A DNA stretch of 64,000 bases from Methylomonas subterranea (GTDB lineage: Bacteria > Pseudomonadota > Gammaproteobacteria > Methylococcales > Methylomonadaceae): NCBI RefSeq assembly GCF_024505185.1, contig NZ_JANIBJ010000013.1:1-64000 (forward strand). The letters run 5' to 3'. Below the pieces are notes generated by a model. That model searched no databases. It saw only the letters and a program-made list of their open reading frames with translations, and was not told the origin of the DNA. A program made the translations under genes and the position numbers. Of this stretch, positions 24,969 through 34,169 are shown in pieces. The first letter of the stretch is position 1, and every line of letters starts with the position of its first letter.

Positions 24969-27326
24969 GTGCCCTTAAGGAAAAAGCCCAAGCCAAAGCG
25001 TTTGCTAGCAACACTGTTCAAGTGGCTTTTTTTGGCTTTTTTGAGTTTTTTTGTCTGTTTTTTGGTGGCTTGTTATTTTTTCATTGTCGAGCTCAGCAAG
25101 GAGCTACCCGACATTGGTACATTGGAAAACGTTCAATACCAGACGCCGCTCAGCATTTATACCCAGGATAATTTGCTGATTGGACAATTCGGCGAAAAAA
25201 GACGCATTCCCGTCACGATCCAGGAAATCCCCCGCTTACAAATTCAAGCCTTTCTCGCCGCCGAAGACGAACGCTTTTACTCCCATCCCGGCGTGGACGT
25301 TAAGGGTTTGTTAAGAGCCGCCAATCAATTGCTGACCACCGGTAAAAAAACTCAGGGCGGCAGCACCATCACCATGCAGGTGGCACGGAATTTTTTGCTT
25401 GGTAAGGAAAAGACTTACTTGCGCAAGTTGAAGGAAATTTTACTCGCCATTCAAATCGAGCAACGCTACTCCAAAGACCAGATTCTTGAACTCTATTTGA
25501 ACAAGATTTACATGGGGCAACGCGCCTATGGACTGGCCGCCGCCGCCCAGGCTTATTACGGCAGAAATCTGGATGAACTTAAACTTTACCAACAAGCCAT
25601 GATAGCCGGACTGCCCAAGGCGCCATCGATTTACAATCCCATCGTGAATGCGGAAAGGGCTTTGGAAAGACGAAATTATGTTTTGAGGCGCATGCTGACC
25701 TTGAATGTTATCCAGCCCGCGGAATACCGGCAAGCCATCGATACGCCCGACGACTCGGCAATCCAGCCTAGCCCTATCCAATTCAGCGCCCCTTTTATCG
25801 CCGAAATGGCACGGCAGGAGTTGGTCGATCAATATGGCGAAGATGCTTATACCTTGGGCTTGAAAGTCTATACAACCGTTCCGTCCCGGTTGCAGCAAGC
25901 GTCGGACAAGGCGGTTCAAGGCGCGCTGCATCAATATGACGAACGCTACGGCTACCGGGGGTTACCGCATGCGAAGCTTGCACCTGGTAGATCCCTGTTG
26001 ACCTTGAAATCCCTGGGCGCCTGCCGACAAGCCGTAGTGACAAGCGTGTCGACGGCGGGCATAGGGGTAATGGTGGCTGATGGCGCCACTATATTGATTG
26101 CTTGGGAAAATGTACCCTGGAAGGTACTTAAAAACCGTTCCAACGGCACGCAATCCATCAGGCCCAATGATCTGGTCTGGATTCGGCAACTGAGCGATCA
26201 AGATTGGGCTATCAGTCAAATACCCGCCGCGGAAGGCGCCTTTGCCGCCATAAATCCTAATACCGGCGCCATATTGGCCCTGAGCGGTAGTTATGATTTT
26301 TATCTCAGCCGCTTCAATCGCGCCACCCAATCCAAGCGGCAACCCGGCTCGGGATTCAAGCCCTTTATCTACGCCGCCGCGCTGGAAAAAGGTTTTACAG
26401 TCGCCAGTATTATTAATGATGCACCCATCGTTGTAGCGGATCCGTCGCTGGCGAACGACTGGCGGCCGGAAAATTATACGCGTAAATTTTTGGGGCCGAT
26501 TCCGTTACGAACCGCCTTGCGTCAGTCCATCAATCTGGTTTCCATTCGGCTGCTTCAGGATGTCGGCATACCCAGTGCTTTGGAAACTGCCATGCGGTTT
26601 GGCTTTTCCCGCGAACAATTGCCCGCAACCTTGTCGCTGGCCTTGGGCAGCGGTCATGCTCCGCCGCTCAAAATGGCGGCCGCTTATGCCGTATTCGCCA
26701 ATGGCGGCTTTTTGGTAAACCCCTATTTGATCGAGCGCATTGAAGATCACTCCGGGGCCATTCTTTTCAGGGCAAATCCGAAAGCGGTGTGCCGGGAGTG
26801 TGCGCTTGACTCGCAAAATGGAGCCAACGCCGCTCCGCGGGTCATTTCGCCACAAATCAATTTTTTAATGACCAGTCTGTTACGGGACGTTGTTGAACGA
26901 GGTACCGCAACCCAGGCAAAACAATTGGGCAGGGGCGACCTGGCTGGAAAAACCGGCACTACCAACGACCAGCGCGACGCTTGGTTCAACGGCTTTACCC
27001 CGGACGTTTCCGCGTCGGCATGGATAGGCTTTGATAATTCGCAATCCCTGGGCAAGGGCGAGACTGGCGGTAAAGCTGCGCTGCCTATGTGGATTGACTT
27101 TATGCAAACCGCTTTGCGGGACATTCCAGAAGCACCGCTGAGCGTGCCGGAAGGCATAGTTCAGGCCTACATCAATCCGGCCGACGGCTTATTGCTCGAT
27201 CCAAGCAACAAAAATGGACAATGGGAATTTTTTATCGCCGATACGGCGCCGCAACGATATTCCCAGCCTAAACAGCAGGATGAGTATGAGATTGACGAGG
27301 AGTGGTTGAAGGAGTCGTTATTTTAG
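24969..27326 (+). CDS. mrcA: Penicillin-binding protein 1A, bifunctional
   Basis: The 785-aa protein starts at GTG 24969. A lysine-rich tail and transmembrane anchor (about residues 15-45) are followed by the glycosyltransferase 51 domain (about 60-240) with AAEDERFYSHPGVD, the GGSTITMQVARN motif and ELYLNKIYMG. The transpeptidase domain (about 420-720) has active-site S-x-x-K in PGSGFKPF near residue 459, SIN near 520 and KTGTTND near 660. It polymerises and cross-links peptidoglycan. An OB-like insert sits between the two. It lies divergent to pilM, a common gammaproteobacterial arrangement. Confidence 0.95.
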   Translation: MPLRKKPKPKRLLATLFKWLFLAFLSFFVCFLVACYFFIVELSKELPDIGTLENVQYQTPLSIYTQDNLLIGQFGEKRRIPVTIQEIPRLQIQAFLAAEDERFYSHPGVDVKGLLRAANQLLTTGKKTQGGSTITMQVARNFLLGKEKTYLRKLKEILLAIQIEQRYSKDQILELYLNKIYMGQRAYGLAAAAQAYYGRNLDELKLYQQAMIAGLPKAPSIYNPIVNAERALERRNYVLRRMLTLNVIQPAEYRQAIDTPDDSAIQPSPIQFSAPFIAEMARQELVDQYGEDAYTLGLKVYTTVPSRLQQASDKAVQGALHQYDERYGYRGLPHAKLAPGRSLLTLKSLGACRQAVVTSVSTAGIGVMVADGATILIAWENVPWKVLKNRSNGTQSIRPNDLVWIRQLSDQDWAISQIPAAEGAFAAINPNTGAILALSGSYDFYLSRFNRATQSKRQPGSGFKPFIYAAALEKGFTVASIINDAPIVVADPSLANDWRPENYTRKFLGPIPLRTALRQSINLVSIRLLQDVGIPSALETAMRFGFSREQLPATLSLALGSGHAPPLKMAAAYAVFANGGFLVNPYLIERIEDHSGAILFRANPKAVCRECALDSQNGANAAPRVISPQINFLMTSLLRDVVERGTATQAKQLGRGDLAGKTGTTNDQRDAWFNGFTPDVSASAWIGFDNSQSLGKGETGGKAALPMWIDFMQTALRDIPEAPLSVPEGIVQAYINPADGLLLDPSNKNGQWEFFIADTAPQRYSQPKQQDEYEIDEEWLKESLF

Positions 27327-27342
27327 AAGTGTTAAATAACTG

Positions 27343-27370
27343 ATAGCCGCTCGTTGTTACCAGCGGCTAT
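27343..27370. terminator. Candidate bidirectional terminator between mrcA and rpmE
   Basis: ATAGCCGCT (27343-27351) pairs with AGCGGCTAT (27362-27370) around a 10-base loop, placed between the convergent ends of mrcA and rpmE. The flanks are only weakly T-rich, so efficiency is uncertain. Confidence 0.45.
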
Positions 27371-27389
27371 GAGGGACAGCCGGCTGAAC

Positions 27390-27590
27390 TTATTTACCGA
27401 ATTTTTTACGGAATTTATCAACGCGGCCGGAAGTATCAACCACACGCTGTTTACCGGTATAAAATGGGTGGCAGGAAGAACACACCTCTATGTGCAAATC
27501 TTGCGACAAGACCGAGCCGGTTTGAAAGGTGTTACCGCAGCCGCAAGTGACAGTAATCTGTTTATATTCAGGGTGAATTTCTGGTTTCAT
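27390..27590 (-). CDS. rpmE: Ribosomal protein L31
   Basis: The start ATG at 27590 gives 66 aa beginning [20 protein letters not shown]; a GTG nine bases upstream is the only alternative. It keeps the zinc-type cysteine pairs C-G-C and C-S-S-C of the classic L31 form, together with [18 protein letters not shown] and [12 protein letters not shown]. It binds the large-subunit side of the ribosome and stores zinc. It lies alone, between mrcA and ampG. Confidence 0.94.
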   Translation of the reverse strand: MKPEIHPEYKQITVTCGCGNTFQTGSVLSQDLHIEVCSSCHPFYTGKQRVVDTSGRVDKFRKKFGK

Positions 27591-27703
27591 ATTGCTCACA
27601 TACCCGTTTTGGGCTACATCATAATAGAGAACTGCTTATGATAAGGCCTGTCAAAAATTACCGCAATAAAAAATTCATCGCCCAGGGCCGCCGATTTAGT
27701 TTT

Positions 27704-29038
27704 TTAAGGCACGGCATCGCCAGCGGGAGGCATCCGCATCACCAAAAATGCCAAAATGATGGCCGGGATGCCGATGATAGCCGCGTAAATAAAAAAACCC
27801 TCATAGCCGTGTTCTGAAACTATTTGGCCGGAAAAGCCGCCGATCAACTTTGCCGGCAAAGTCATCAGCGAACTGAACAAAGCATATTGGGTCGCCGTGT
27901 AGGCAGTGTTGGTTAACCCGGACAGATACGCTATGAAAACGGCGGAGGCAATACCGCCGCAAAGGTTGTCGGCGCTCACCACGCCGGCCAGCAAATAAAG
28001 ATTAGGCTCGACCACGGCCAGCACAGCAAACAGTAAATTGGTCAACGCCACGATAACGGCGCCGAACAGCAGAGGCCGCATTATGCCGTAACGCAAGACA
28101 AAAACACCGCCCAGCGAAGTACCCAGAATGGTCATAAAGAATCCGAACACCTTGGTTACGTCGGCGATTTCTTTTTTGCTGAACCCCAGATCCAGGTAAA
28201 ACGGGTTTGCCATGACTCCCATGGCAATATCGCTCATTTTATACAACGCTATCAAGGCCAAAATCAGCAAGCCTCGGCGGCCGTTGCGGCGGAAGAATTC
28301 TATAAAGGGGCTGACAACCGCATCCAAAAACCAACGCAACAATACGGTATTGTTTTCCGCATTGAATGATTGTTCCAGTGTTTGTTCGACGGCTTGCGCT
28401 GCTTGATTGAGCTCGTGTCTGGGCTCATAAATCAACAGAGTTGAAACAATGCCCACCAGCATCAGCGCGGCCATTACCTGATAGGAAATTTGCCAATTGA
28501 CGAATTCCGCGATATACAAGGCGCCGGCACCCGCCGCCAGCAACGCCAACCTATAGCCGAACACATAGGTGGCGGCCATGGCGCCCTGAAATTTAACGGC
28601 AAGCACTTCAATGCGATAGGCATCGATAACGATGTCCTGAGTGGCCGAACAAAACGCCACCCAAACGGCCAACCAAGCCAATTGCTCCAGTTGACTGTCA
28701 ACCGAAAGCAAGCTCATGCCCCACAAGCCGGCCGCAATGCCTACTTGAGAAAGTATCATCCAGCCGCGCCTTTTGCCGAAAACCCTGGTTAACAGCGGAA
28801 GCGGCAAACGGTCTATGACCGGCGCCCAAAACACCTTGATTGAATAAGCGACGCCTACCAGACTGAAATAGCCGATAACGGCAAGACTGACCTGCTCATC
28901 CGCCAACCATGCGGACAAGGTCGAAGAAACCAGGATGAAGGGAAGGCCGGCGGAAAACCCCAAGAAGATCATACCCAGCACTTCCGGCTGGGTATAAACG
29001 GAGAAAGCCTGGCGCCAACCTTGCGGGTTCATTGCCAA
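27704..29038 (-). CDS. ampG: AmpG-like muropeptide transporter (MFS)
   Basis: The 444-aa polytopic protein has the AmpG-type opening (PEVLGMIFLGFSAGLPFIL), the LSAWLADEQVSLAVIGYF motif and VKVFWAP-like FWAPVIDRLPLPLL, and WMILSQVGIAAGL. It has about 12 predicted membrane segments. Family members import anhydro-muropeptides from the periplasm for cell-wall recycling. It is located between rpmE and nhaD, with no ampD in the window. Substrate assignment is from family resemblance. Confidence 0.88.
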   Translation of the reverse strand: MAMNPQGWRQAFSVYTQPEVLGMIFLGFSAGLPFILVSSTLSAWLADEQVSLAVIGYFSLVGVAYSIKVFWAPVIDRLPLPLLTRVFGKRRGWMILSQVGIAAGLWGMSLLSVDSQLEQLAWLAVWVAFCSATQDIVIDAYRIEVLAVKFQGAMAATYVFGYRLALLAAGAGALYIAEFVNWQISYQVMAALMLVGIVSTLLIYEPRHELNQAAQAVEQTLEQSFNAENNTVLLRWFLDAVVSPFIEFFRRNGRRGLLILALIALYKMSDIAMGVMANPFYLDLGFSKKEIADVTKVFGFFMTILGTSLGGVFVLRYGIMRPLLFGAVIVALTNLLFAVLAVVEPNLYLLAGVVSADNLCGGIASAVFIAYLSGLTNTAYTATQYALFSSLMTLPAKLIGGFSGQIVSEHGYEGFFIYAAIIGIPAIILAFLVMRMPPAGDAVP

Positions 29039-29078
29039 GGGCTTTCTCTGTTGAACGGTAGGACTGCCAAAAACCGCT

Positions 29079-30440
29079 TTATCCGTTGATCAGATAATGC
29101 GTGACGATGCTGGCTATGTAGCCGCCCGCAATCACCGGCGTCCATTTCAAATGACTGAAAAAGGTGTACTTATGGTTGGATTGCCCCATCAAGGCCACGC
29201 CAGCAGCTGAACCGATTGACAGCATCGAGCCGCCGACACCCGCGGTCAGGGTTACCAGCAACCATTGATAAAGATCCATATCGACGCCCATGTTCAATAC
29301 CGCAAACATTACCGGGATATTGTCGACAATCGCGGAAATGATGCCGACCAGAATATTGGCGGTTGTCGCGCCCAAACCGTCATACATGCCGACGGACATT
29401 AATTCCAGGTAGCCGATATAGCCCAAACCGCCGACCGCGAAAACCACGCCGAAGAAGAACAACAGCGTATCCCACTCGGCATTTTTAACCTTGTTGAAAA
29501 TATCGAAGCCGTCGCCGCCTTCGACGCTATAACGCACGTGCAGCGCATGGCCATACAACATCAGTACAGACAAGCCCAACATCATGCCCATGAAAGGCGG
29601 CAAATGCAAAAATTGCTTAAAACTAACCGCGGACACGATAGTCAAGCCGAACAAGCCGCAAATGATCAATGCACCGGGCTTCATTTCGACCGCGGCTTCG
29701 TCGGTTGCCACGGGTTGTTCGTCCGGCACTGCTTGCCACATGAAGAAAGCCGGCACCGCGTAGTTCACAATTGAAGGAATAAACAATTTGAAGAAATCAA
29801 AAAATTCCGCATAGCCTGCCTGCCAAACCATCAGGGTAGTAATGTCGCCGAATGGGCAAAACGCGCCACCGGCGTTGGCCGCTATCACCAGATTGACAAA
29901 ACCTATGGAAATGAATTTTTCGTTATCCGCGCCCACCGCCAAAACCACGGCGCCCACCAGCAAGGCGGAAGTCAGATTGTCGGCAACCGCCGACAGAAAG
30001 AAGGTAATAATGCCGGTAATCCAAAACAGTTGCTTATAACCGAACTGTTTTCTGATCATCCATGAGCGGAGCGCCTCGAATACGTTACGTTCCGCCATGG
30101 CATTGATATAAGTCATGGCCACCAGCAGGAACAGCATCAACTCCGCGTATTCTTTTAAGTCGTGCTCGAAAGCCTGATGCAACTGCTCGCCGGGTACGCC
30201 GGCTTCCTGCGCCAAAATGGCCACGTGAGCCCAGATCACGGCGGCCGCGAAAATGACCGGTTTCGATTTACGCAAATGCGTGAACTCTTCGGTCATTACG
30301 AAGCCGTATGCCACTATGAAAATCAGCACGGTGTAGACACCCCGTTCGGTTCCGGTAAGCCCGAGATTTTTAAGCTCTTCGGCCATGGCGATTTCCGGCA
30401 AAAACAGCAAGCCGGCCAAAATCAATAGTAAGCGCAACAA
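29079..30440 (-). CDS. nhaD: NhaD-type Na+/H+ antiporter
   Basis: The 453-aa protein starts at TTG 30440 with AGGGGG five bases upstream. A signal-like helix (about residues 1-20) precedes about 12 membrane segments. NhaD/ArsB-superfamily features include TEEFTHLRKSKPVIFAAAVI, NVFEALRSWMIRKQFGYKQL, ADNLTSALLVGAVVLAVG and the final block SIGSAAGVALMGQSNHKYTFF. It exchanges sodium for protons at alkaline pH. It is divergent from the sulfite reductase gene with 157 bp between. Confidence 0.9.
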   Translation of the reverse strand: MLRLLLILAGLLFLPEIAMAEELKNLGLTGTERGVYTVLIFIVAYGFVMTEEFTHLRKSKPVIFAAAVIWAHVAILAQEAGVPGEQLHQAFEHDLKEYAELMLFLLVAMTYINAMAERNVFEALRSWMIRKQFGYKQLFWITGIITFFLSAVADNLTSALLVGAVVLAVGADNEKFISIGFVNLVIAANAGGAFCPFGDITTLMVWQAGYAEFFDFFKLFIPSIVNYAVPAFFMWQAVPDEQPVATDEAAVEMKPGALIICGLFGLTIVSAVSFKQFLHLPPFMGMMLGLSVLMLYGHALHVRYSVEGGDGFDIFNKVKNAEWDTLLFFFGVVFAVGGLGYIGYLELMSVGMYDGLGATTANILVGIISAIVDNIPVMFAVLNMGVDMDLYQWLLVTLTAGVGGSMLSIGSAAGVALMGQSNHKYTFFSHLKWTPVIAGGYIASIVTHYLING

Positions 30441-30597
30441 GATAACCCCCTATATCTAATAAATTATGGTCATAATTAACAGTGAAAAAATCAACTGGGC
30501 ATGTTATCACCATACAATAATCTTTGTCATTTAATGCCTGCCGGTATATTATTCCGAGCCTTATCGAAATTCTCCCTACAGTAAAAATCATTTCTAA

Positions 30598-32250
30598 ATG
30601 TATCAATATAACGAGCAAGATCAAACACTTATTGAGGAGCGCGTTACTCAGTTCCGAGGACAGACCCAACGTTTCCTGAATGGCGATCTCGGCCCCGACG
30701 AGTTCCGCGCCCTGCGCCTGATGAACGGGCTTTATGTCCAGACCCACGCCCCCATGCTCAGGGTAGCCGTACCCTACGGCCTGCTCGCTTCCAGGCAACT
30801 CAGAATGCTGGCCAAAGTGGCCCGCGACTACGACAAGGGCTATTGTCACTTCACCACTCGCCAAAACGTTCAATACAACTGGCCCGCCCTGGAACGCGTA
30901 CCCGACCTGCTGGCCGAATTGGCCACGGTACAAATGCATGCCATTCAAACCAGCGGCAATTGCCTGCGCAACACCACCTCGGACCATTTGGCCGGCGTTT
31001 GCGTGGATGAGTTGGAAGATCCGCGCCCCTATTGCGAAATCATTCGCCAATGGACGACCTTGCACCCCGAGTTCGCCTACCTGCCGCGCAAGTTCAAAAT
31101 TGCCGTCAGCGGCTCGGAACATGATCGCGCGGCCGTGCAATTACACGATATAGGCGTCTATCTGGTTCGCAATGATCAAGGTGAAATCGGCTTTAGAGTT
31201 TTGGCCGGTGGCGGTCTGGGCAGAACGCCCATCATCGGTCAAACCGTAAAGCCGTTCCTTGAGAAAAAATATCTGCTGTCTTACTTGGAAGCCATCCTGC
31301 GGGTTTACAATTTACTCGGCCGGCGCGACAACAAATACAAGGCCCGCATCAAGATTCTGGTCAAGGAGACCGGGCTGGAGAAATTTATCGCCCTGGTGGA
31401 AGCGGAATGGCTACAGATTCGAGACAGCATGCTATTGGAAGATGAGCGCATTGCCGCCATGCGGGCGCATTTCGCCCCACCCGCTTACGAATCCGCCGCC
31501 GGCAGCGATACCGAGCTGGCTCAGCGCTTGGCCGACGATGCCGGTTTCGCCAAATGGGTTAAATACAATAGCGCCGATCATCGGGTCCCCGGTTATCGGG
31601 CCGTGTTTGTTTCTCTAAAAGAGCCGGACTCTCCGCCGGGCGACATTACCGCCGAGCAACTGGATGCCTTGGCGAATCTAGCCGATGAATACAGCTTTGG
31701 CGAAGTCCGCAGCACTCATAGGCAAAATCTGGTATTGGCCGATGTAAAACAAACCGACCTTTACACTCTCTGGCAAAAACTTGACGCCTTGAAGCTGGCC
31801 ACGCCGAACATAGGCACAGTGACCGATATGATTTGCTGCCCGGGACTGGATTTTTGTTCGCTTGCCAATGCCGGCTCGATCGGCATCGCCAGGGAAATCA
31901 ACGAGGCGCTGGATGACATGGACTACATTCACGACATCGGCGACATCAAAATCAACATGTCCGGCTGCATGAACGGCTGCGCCCACCAAAGCGTCGGCCA
32001 CATAGGCATTTTAGGCGTCGATAAAAAAGGCGAAGAGTGGTATCAAATTACCTTGGGCGGTTCCTCCGAAAATGAAGCGGCCATCGGCGAGCGCCTTGGA
32101 CCGGCGGTAGCCAAGCAGCAGATTACCGAATCCATTACCCGTATTCTGGATGTCTACGTTCAGCAGCGCCTGGAAGACGAAACGTTTTTGCAAACCGTCA
32201 AGCGCGTGGGCCTGGAACCTTTTAGAGAAAAAGTTTATGCCAATCATTAA
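30598..32250 (+). CDS. cysI: Siroheme-dependent sulfite/nitrite reductase hemoprotein
   Basis: The 550-aa protein has two ferredoxin-like reductase repeats. The siroheme/[4Fe-4S] ligands form C-x5-C (C414 and C420 in CCPGLDFC) and C-x3-C (C457 and C461 in CMNGCAHQ). Arginine/lysine sulfite contacts (FTTRQNVQ and HRQNLVLAD) are also recognisable. The family reduces sulfite to sulfide with six electrons for cysteine synthesis. The start ATG at 30598 matches the typical MYQYNEQDQ opening. The next gene (DUF934) overlaps it by 14 bp, a pair usual in proteobacteria with ferredoxin- or CysJ-independent assimilation. Confidence 0.92.
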   Translation: MYQYNEQDQTLIEERVTQFRGQTQRFLNGDLGPDEFRALRLMNGLYVQTHAPMLRVAVPYGLLASRQLRMLAKVARDYDKGYCHFTTRQNVQYNWPALERVPDLLAELATVQMHAIQTSGNCLRNTTSDHLAGVCVDELEDPRPYCEIIRQWTTLHPEFAYLPRKFKIAVSGSEHDRAAVQLHDIGVYLVRNDQGEIGFRVLAGGGLGRTPIIGQTVKPFLEKKYLLSYLEAILRVYNLLGRRDNKYKARIKILVKETGLEKFIALVEAEWLQIRDSMLLEDERIAAMRAHFAPPAYESAAGSDTELAQRLADDAGFAKWVKYNSADHRVPGYRAVFVSLKEPDSPPGDITAEQLDALANLADEYSFGEVRSTHRQNLVLADVKQTDLYTLWQKLDALKLATPNIGTVTDMICCPGLDFCSLANAGSIGIAREINEALDDMDYIHDIGDIKINMSGCMNGCAHQSVGHIGILGVDKKGEEWYQITLGGSSENEAAIGERLGPAVAKQQITESITRILDVYVQQRLEDETFLQTVKRVGLEPFREKVYANH

Positions 32251-32689
32251 AGATCAACGGATTTTAGAGAATACCTGGACATTTGTGGCTGACGACGCCC
32301 CGCTGCCCGGCGGAGACATCACGGTGTCGGCTCAACGCTGGACGGAAGACAAGGCCGCCCTATCGCAACATGCCGGCAAGTTGGGAGTAAGACTGGCGCC
32401 GACCGATAACATCGCCGCGCTCGGCGAAGACTTGTCGCTTATTAAATTAATTGAACTGAATTTCCCGGCTTTTAATGACGGCCGCGCTTTTTCACAAGCC
32501 CGGTTGTTGAGAAGCCGATATGGCTATCAAGGCGAAATTCGCGCGGTCGGCAACTACATGGCCGATCAGGTTTTTTATTTGCACAGGGTTGGTGTCGATG
32601 CATTTGAAGTCAACCACCCCAAGGAACTGGAATTGGCGCTGTCTGCTTTTAAGGATTTTACGGTGCGCTACCAAGCCTCCACTTTGTAA
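32237..32689 (+). CDS. DUF934 protein associated with sulfite reductase
   Basis: The start is ATG 32237, giving 150 aa; a frame from 32150 opens inside cysI. The family is nearly always encoded directly after the CysI-type hemoprotein and is thought to assist sulfate/sulfite reduction in the cytosol. Typical segments are LGVRLAPTDNIAALGEDL, IELNFPAFNDGRAFSQARLL and MADQVFYLHRVGVDAFEV. It has no recognised catalytic motif. A terminator follows directly. Confidence 0.88.
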   Translation: MPIIKDQRILENTWTFVADDAPLPGGDITVSAQRWTEDKAALSQHAGKLGVRLAPTDNIAALGEDLSLIKLIELNFPAFNDGRAFSQARLLRSRYGYQGEIRAVGNYMADQVFYLHRVGVDAFEVNHPKELELALSAFKDFTVRYQASTL

Positions 32690-32719
32690 TCCCTCCGGTC
32701 GCAATAATCGGCCGGCATA

Positions 32720-32756
32720 AAAAAACCGGTCAACCTAATTGGTTGACCGGTTTTTT
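32720..32756. terminator. Strong bidirectional intrinsic terminator between DUF934 and ctpA
   Basis: AAAAAACCGGTCAACC (32720-32735), a 5-base loop, and GGTTGACCGGTTTTTT (32741-32756) form a perfect 16-bp stem with T-tracts in both directions. It serves the convergent genes DUF934 (+) and ctpA (-). Confidence 0.92.
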
Positions 32757-32771
32757 GTTGAGCAAAAATCC

Positions 32772-34133
32772 TTATCTGCCCTTGAGGATGCTGATCCCTT
32801 TTAATAAATTCAAGGCTTCGTGCAGCGGGTAATCGCGAATATCCGCATCTGATTCAATGTCATCCGAGTCTTTATCCTGTTTATCCTTGCCGTCCACTTT
32901 TTCGTTGTCTTCGGTTTTCTTTTTATCGCCGTTGCCGTTGGACAAATGACCCGATAAATCAGCTTCCTTGACTGAATCAAACTTGGCTTTTTCCAGCGCT
33001 TCCAGTTTGACGCGGGCCAAGGTCACGTCGGGCTCTATGCCCTCCGCTTGAATGGATCTACCCGACGGTGTGAAATAACGTGCCGTAGTCAGTTTGACCG
33101 CGCCGCCGTTGCTGGTTGGTAAAATGGTTTGTACCGAACCTTTACCGAACGATTTTTCGCCCATAATGATGGCGCGCTTGTGATCCTGCAACGCGCCGGC
33201 CACAATCTCGGAAGCCGAGGCCGAGCCGCCATTGATCAATACCACAATCGGCGCGCCATCAATCACATCATCAGGCGTAGCGTTAAAACGCATTTCCGAA
33301 TTTTTGATGCGGCCCTCGGTATAGACGATCAAGCCGGACTCTATAAAGGCGTCACTGACATCAACGGCGGCATTCAACACGCCGCCCGGATTGTTGCGTA
33401 AATCCAGAATGACGCCCTTGAGCGGCGCTTCGTTTTCTTTTTTCAGTTCCTCTATGGCTTCAACCAAACTTTCGCCGGTGCCGGATTGAAAGCTGCTGAT
33501 CCGTAAATAGCCGAAGTTTTTCTCCAGCATCCGGCTTTTAACGCTTTTGACTTTGATGATGTCGCGGGTAAGTTCGAATTTTAACGGAGCCTCCGCGCCT
33601 TCCCGAATCACGGTCAAGACGATTTTGCTACCCGGTTCGCCCCGCATGATTTTTACCGCGTCTCCGAGTGTCATGCCTTTGACCGGTTTGTCATCGAGCC
33701 GCACAATCAGATCTCCGGCTTTAATGCCTGCCTTTTGCGCGGGCGTGTCATCTATCGGCGACACCACTTTAACAAAACCGTTTTCCATTCCCACTTCAAT
33801 TCCCAGGCCGCCGAATTGACCGGTAGTCCCTTCCTGCAACTCTTTGTATTCTTCATTGATCAGATAGGCGGAATGAGGATCCAGTCCGGACAGCATGCCG
33901 CGGATGGCATCTTCTAGCAGTTTCTTATCGGATACCGGCTCGACATAGTCTTGCTTGATGCGTCCGAAAATTTCGGTAAAGGTTCGCAACTCGTCGAAGG
34001 GCAAAGTTTGCATGTCTTCGGATTTTGAGGAAACGGCGGCCTCCCTTTCCGCCAGGACACTGCCGCATATACTGACCGTGGCTCCCAGGGTGAATCCAAC
34101 CAATAAAATCAAAATGTTTGTTTTTTTCCGCAT
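32772..34133 (-). CDS. ctpA: C-terminal processing protease (S41 family, CtpA-like)
   Basis: The 453-aa protein has an N-terminal signal anchor (NILILLVGFTLGATVSICGSVLA), an N-terminal helical domain with LLEDAIRGMLSGLDPHSAYL, a PDZ domain (about residues 95-185, GGLGIEVGMENG...KAGIKAGDLIVRLD) and the S41 catalytic core. The serine/lysine dyad is visible as GGSASASEIVAGAL and GEKSFGKGSVQT. It cleaves periplasmic proteins from their C-terminus. The C-terminal tail is highly charged (KKKTEDNEKVDGKDKQ). It lies 36 bp after envC, an operon typical of gammaproteobacteria, consistent with control of murein hydrolases. Confidence 0.93.
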   Translation of the reverse strand: MRKKTNILILLVGFTLGATVSICGSVLAEREAAVSSKSEDMQTLPFDELRTFTEIFGRIKQDYVEPVSDKKLLEDAIRGMLSGLDPHSAYLINEEYKELQEGTTGQFGGLGIEVGMENGFVKVVSPIDDTPAQKAGIKAGDLIVRLDDKPVKGMTLGDAVKIMRGEPGSKIVLTVIREGAEAPLKFELTRDIIKVKSVKSRMLEKNFGYLRISSFQSGTGESLVEAIEELKKENEAPLKGVILDLRNNPGGVLNAAVDVSDAFIESGLIVYTEGRIKNSEMRFNATPDDVIDGAPIVVLINGGSASASEIVAGALQDHKRAIIMGEKSFGKGSVQTILPTSNGGAVKLTTARYFTPSGRSIQAEGIEPDVTLARVKLEALEKAKFDSVKEADLSGHLSNGNGDKKKTEDNEKVDGKDKQDKDSDDIESDADIRDYPLHEALNLLKGISILKGR

Positions 34134-34169
34134 GTGTTTTAAAGCTCCAACAGCCTGTTTCCTAAAAAA

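Noticed and set aside
30370-31140. Frame opposite the start of cysI
   Set aside because: It runs over cysI and the promoter region with nhaD and has no protein-like features.
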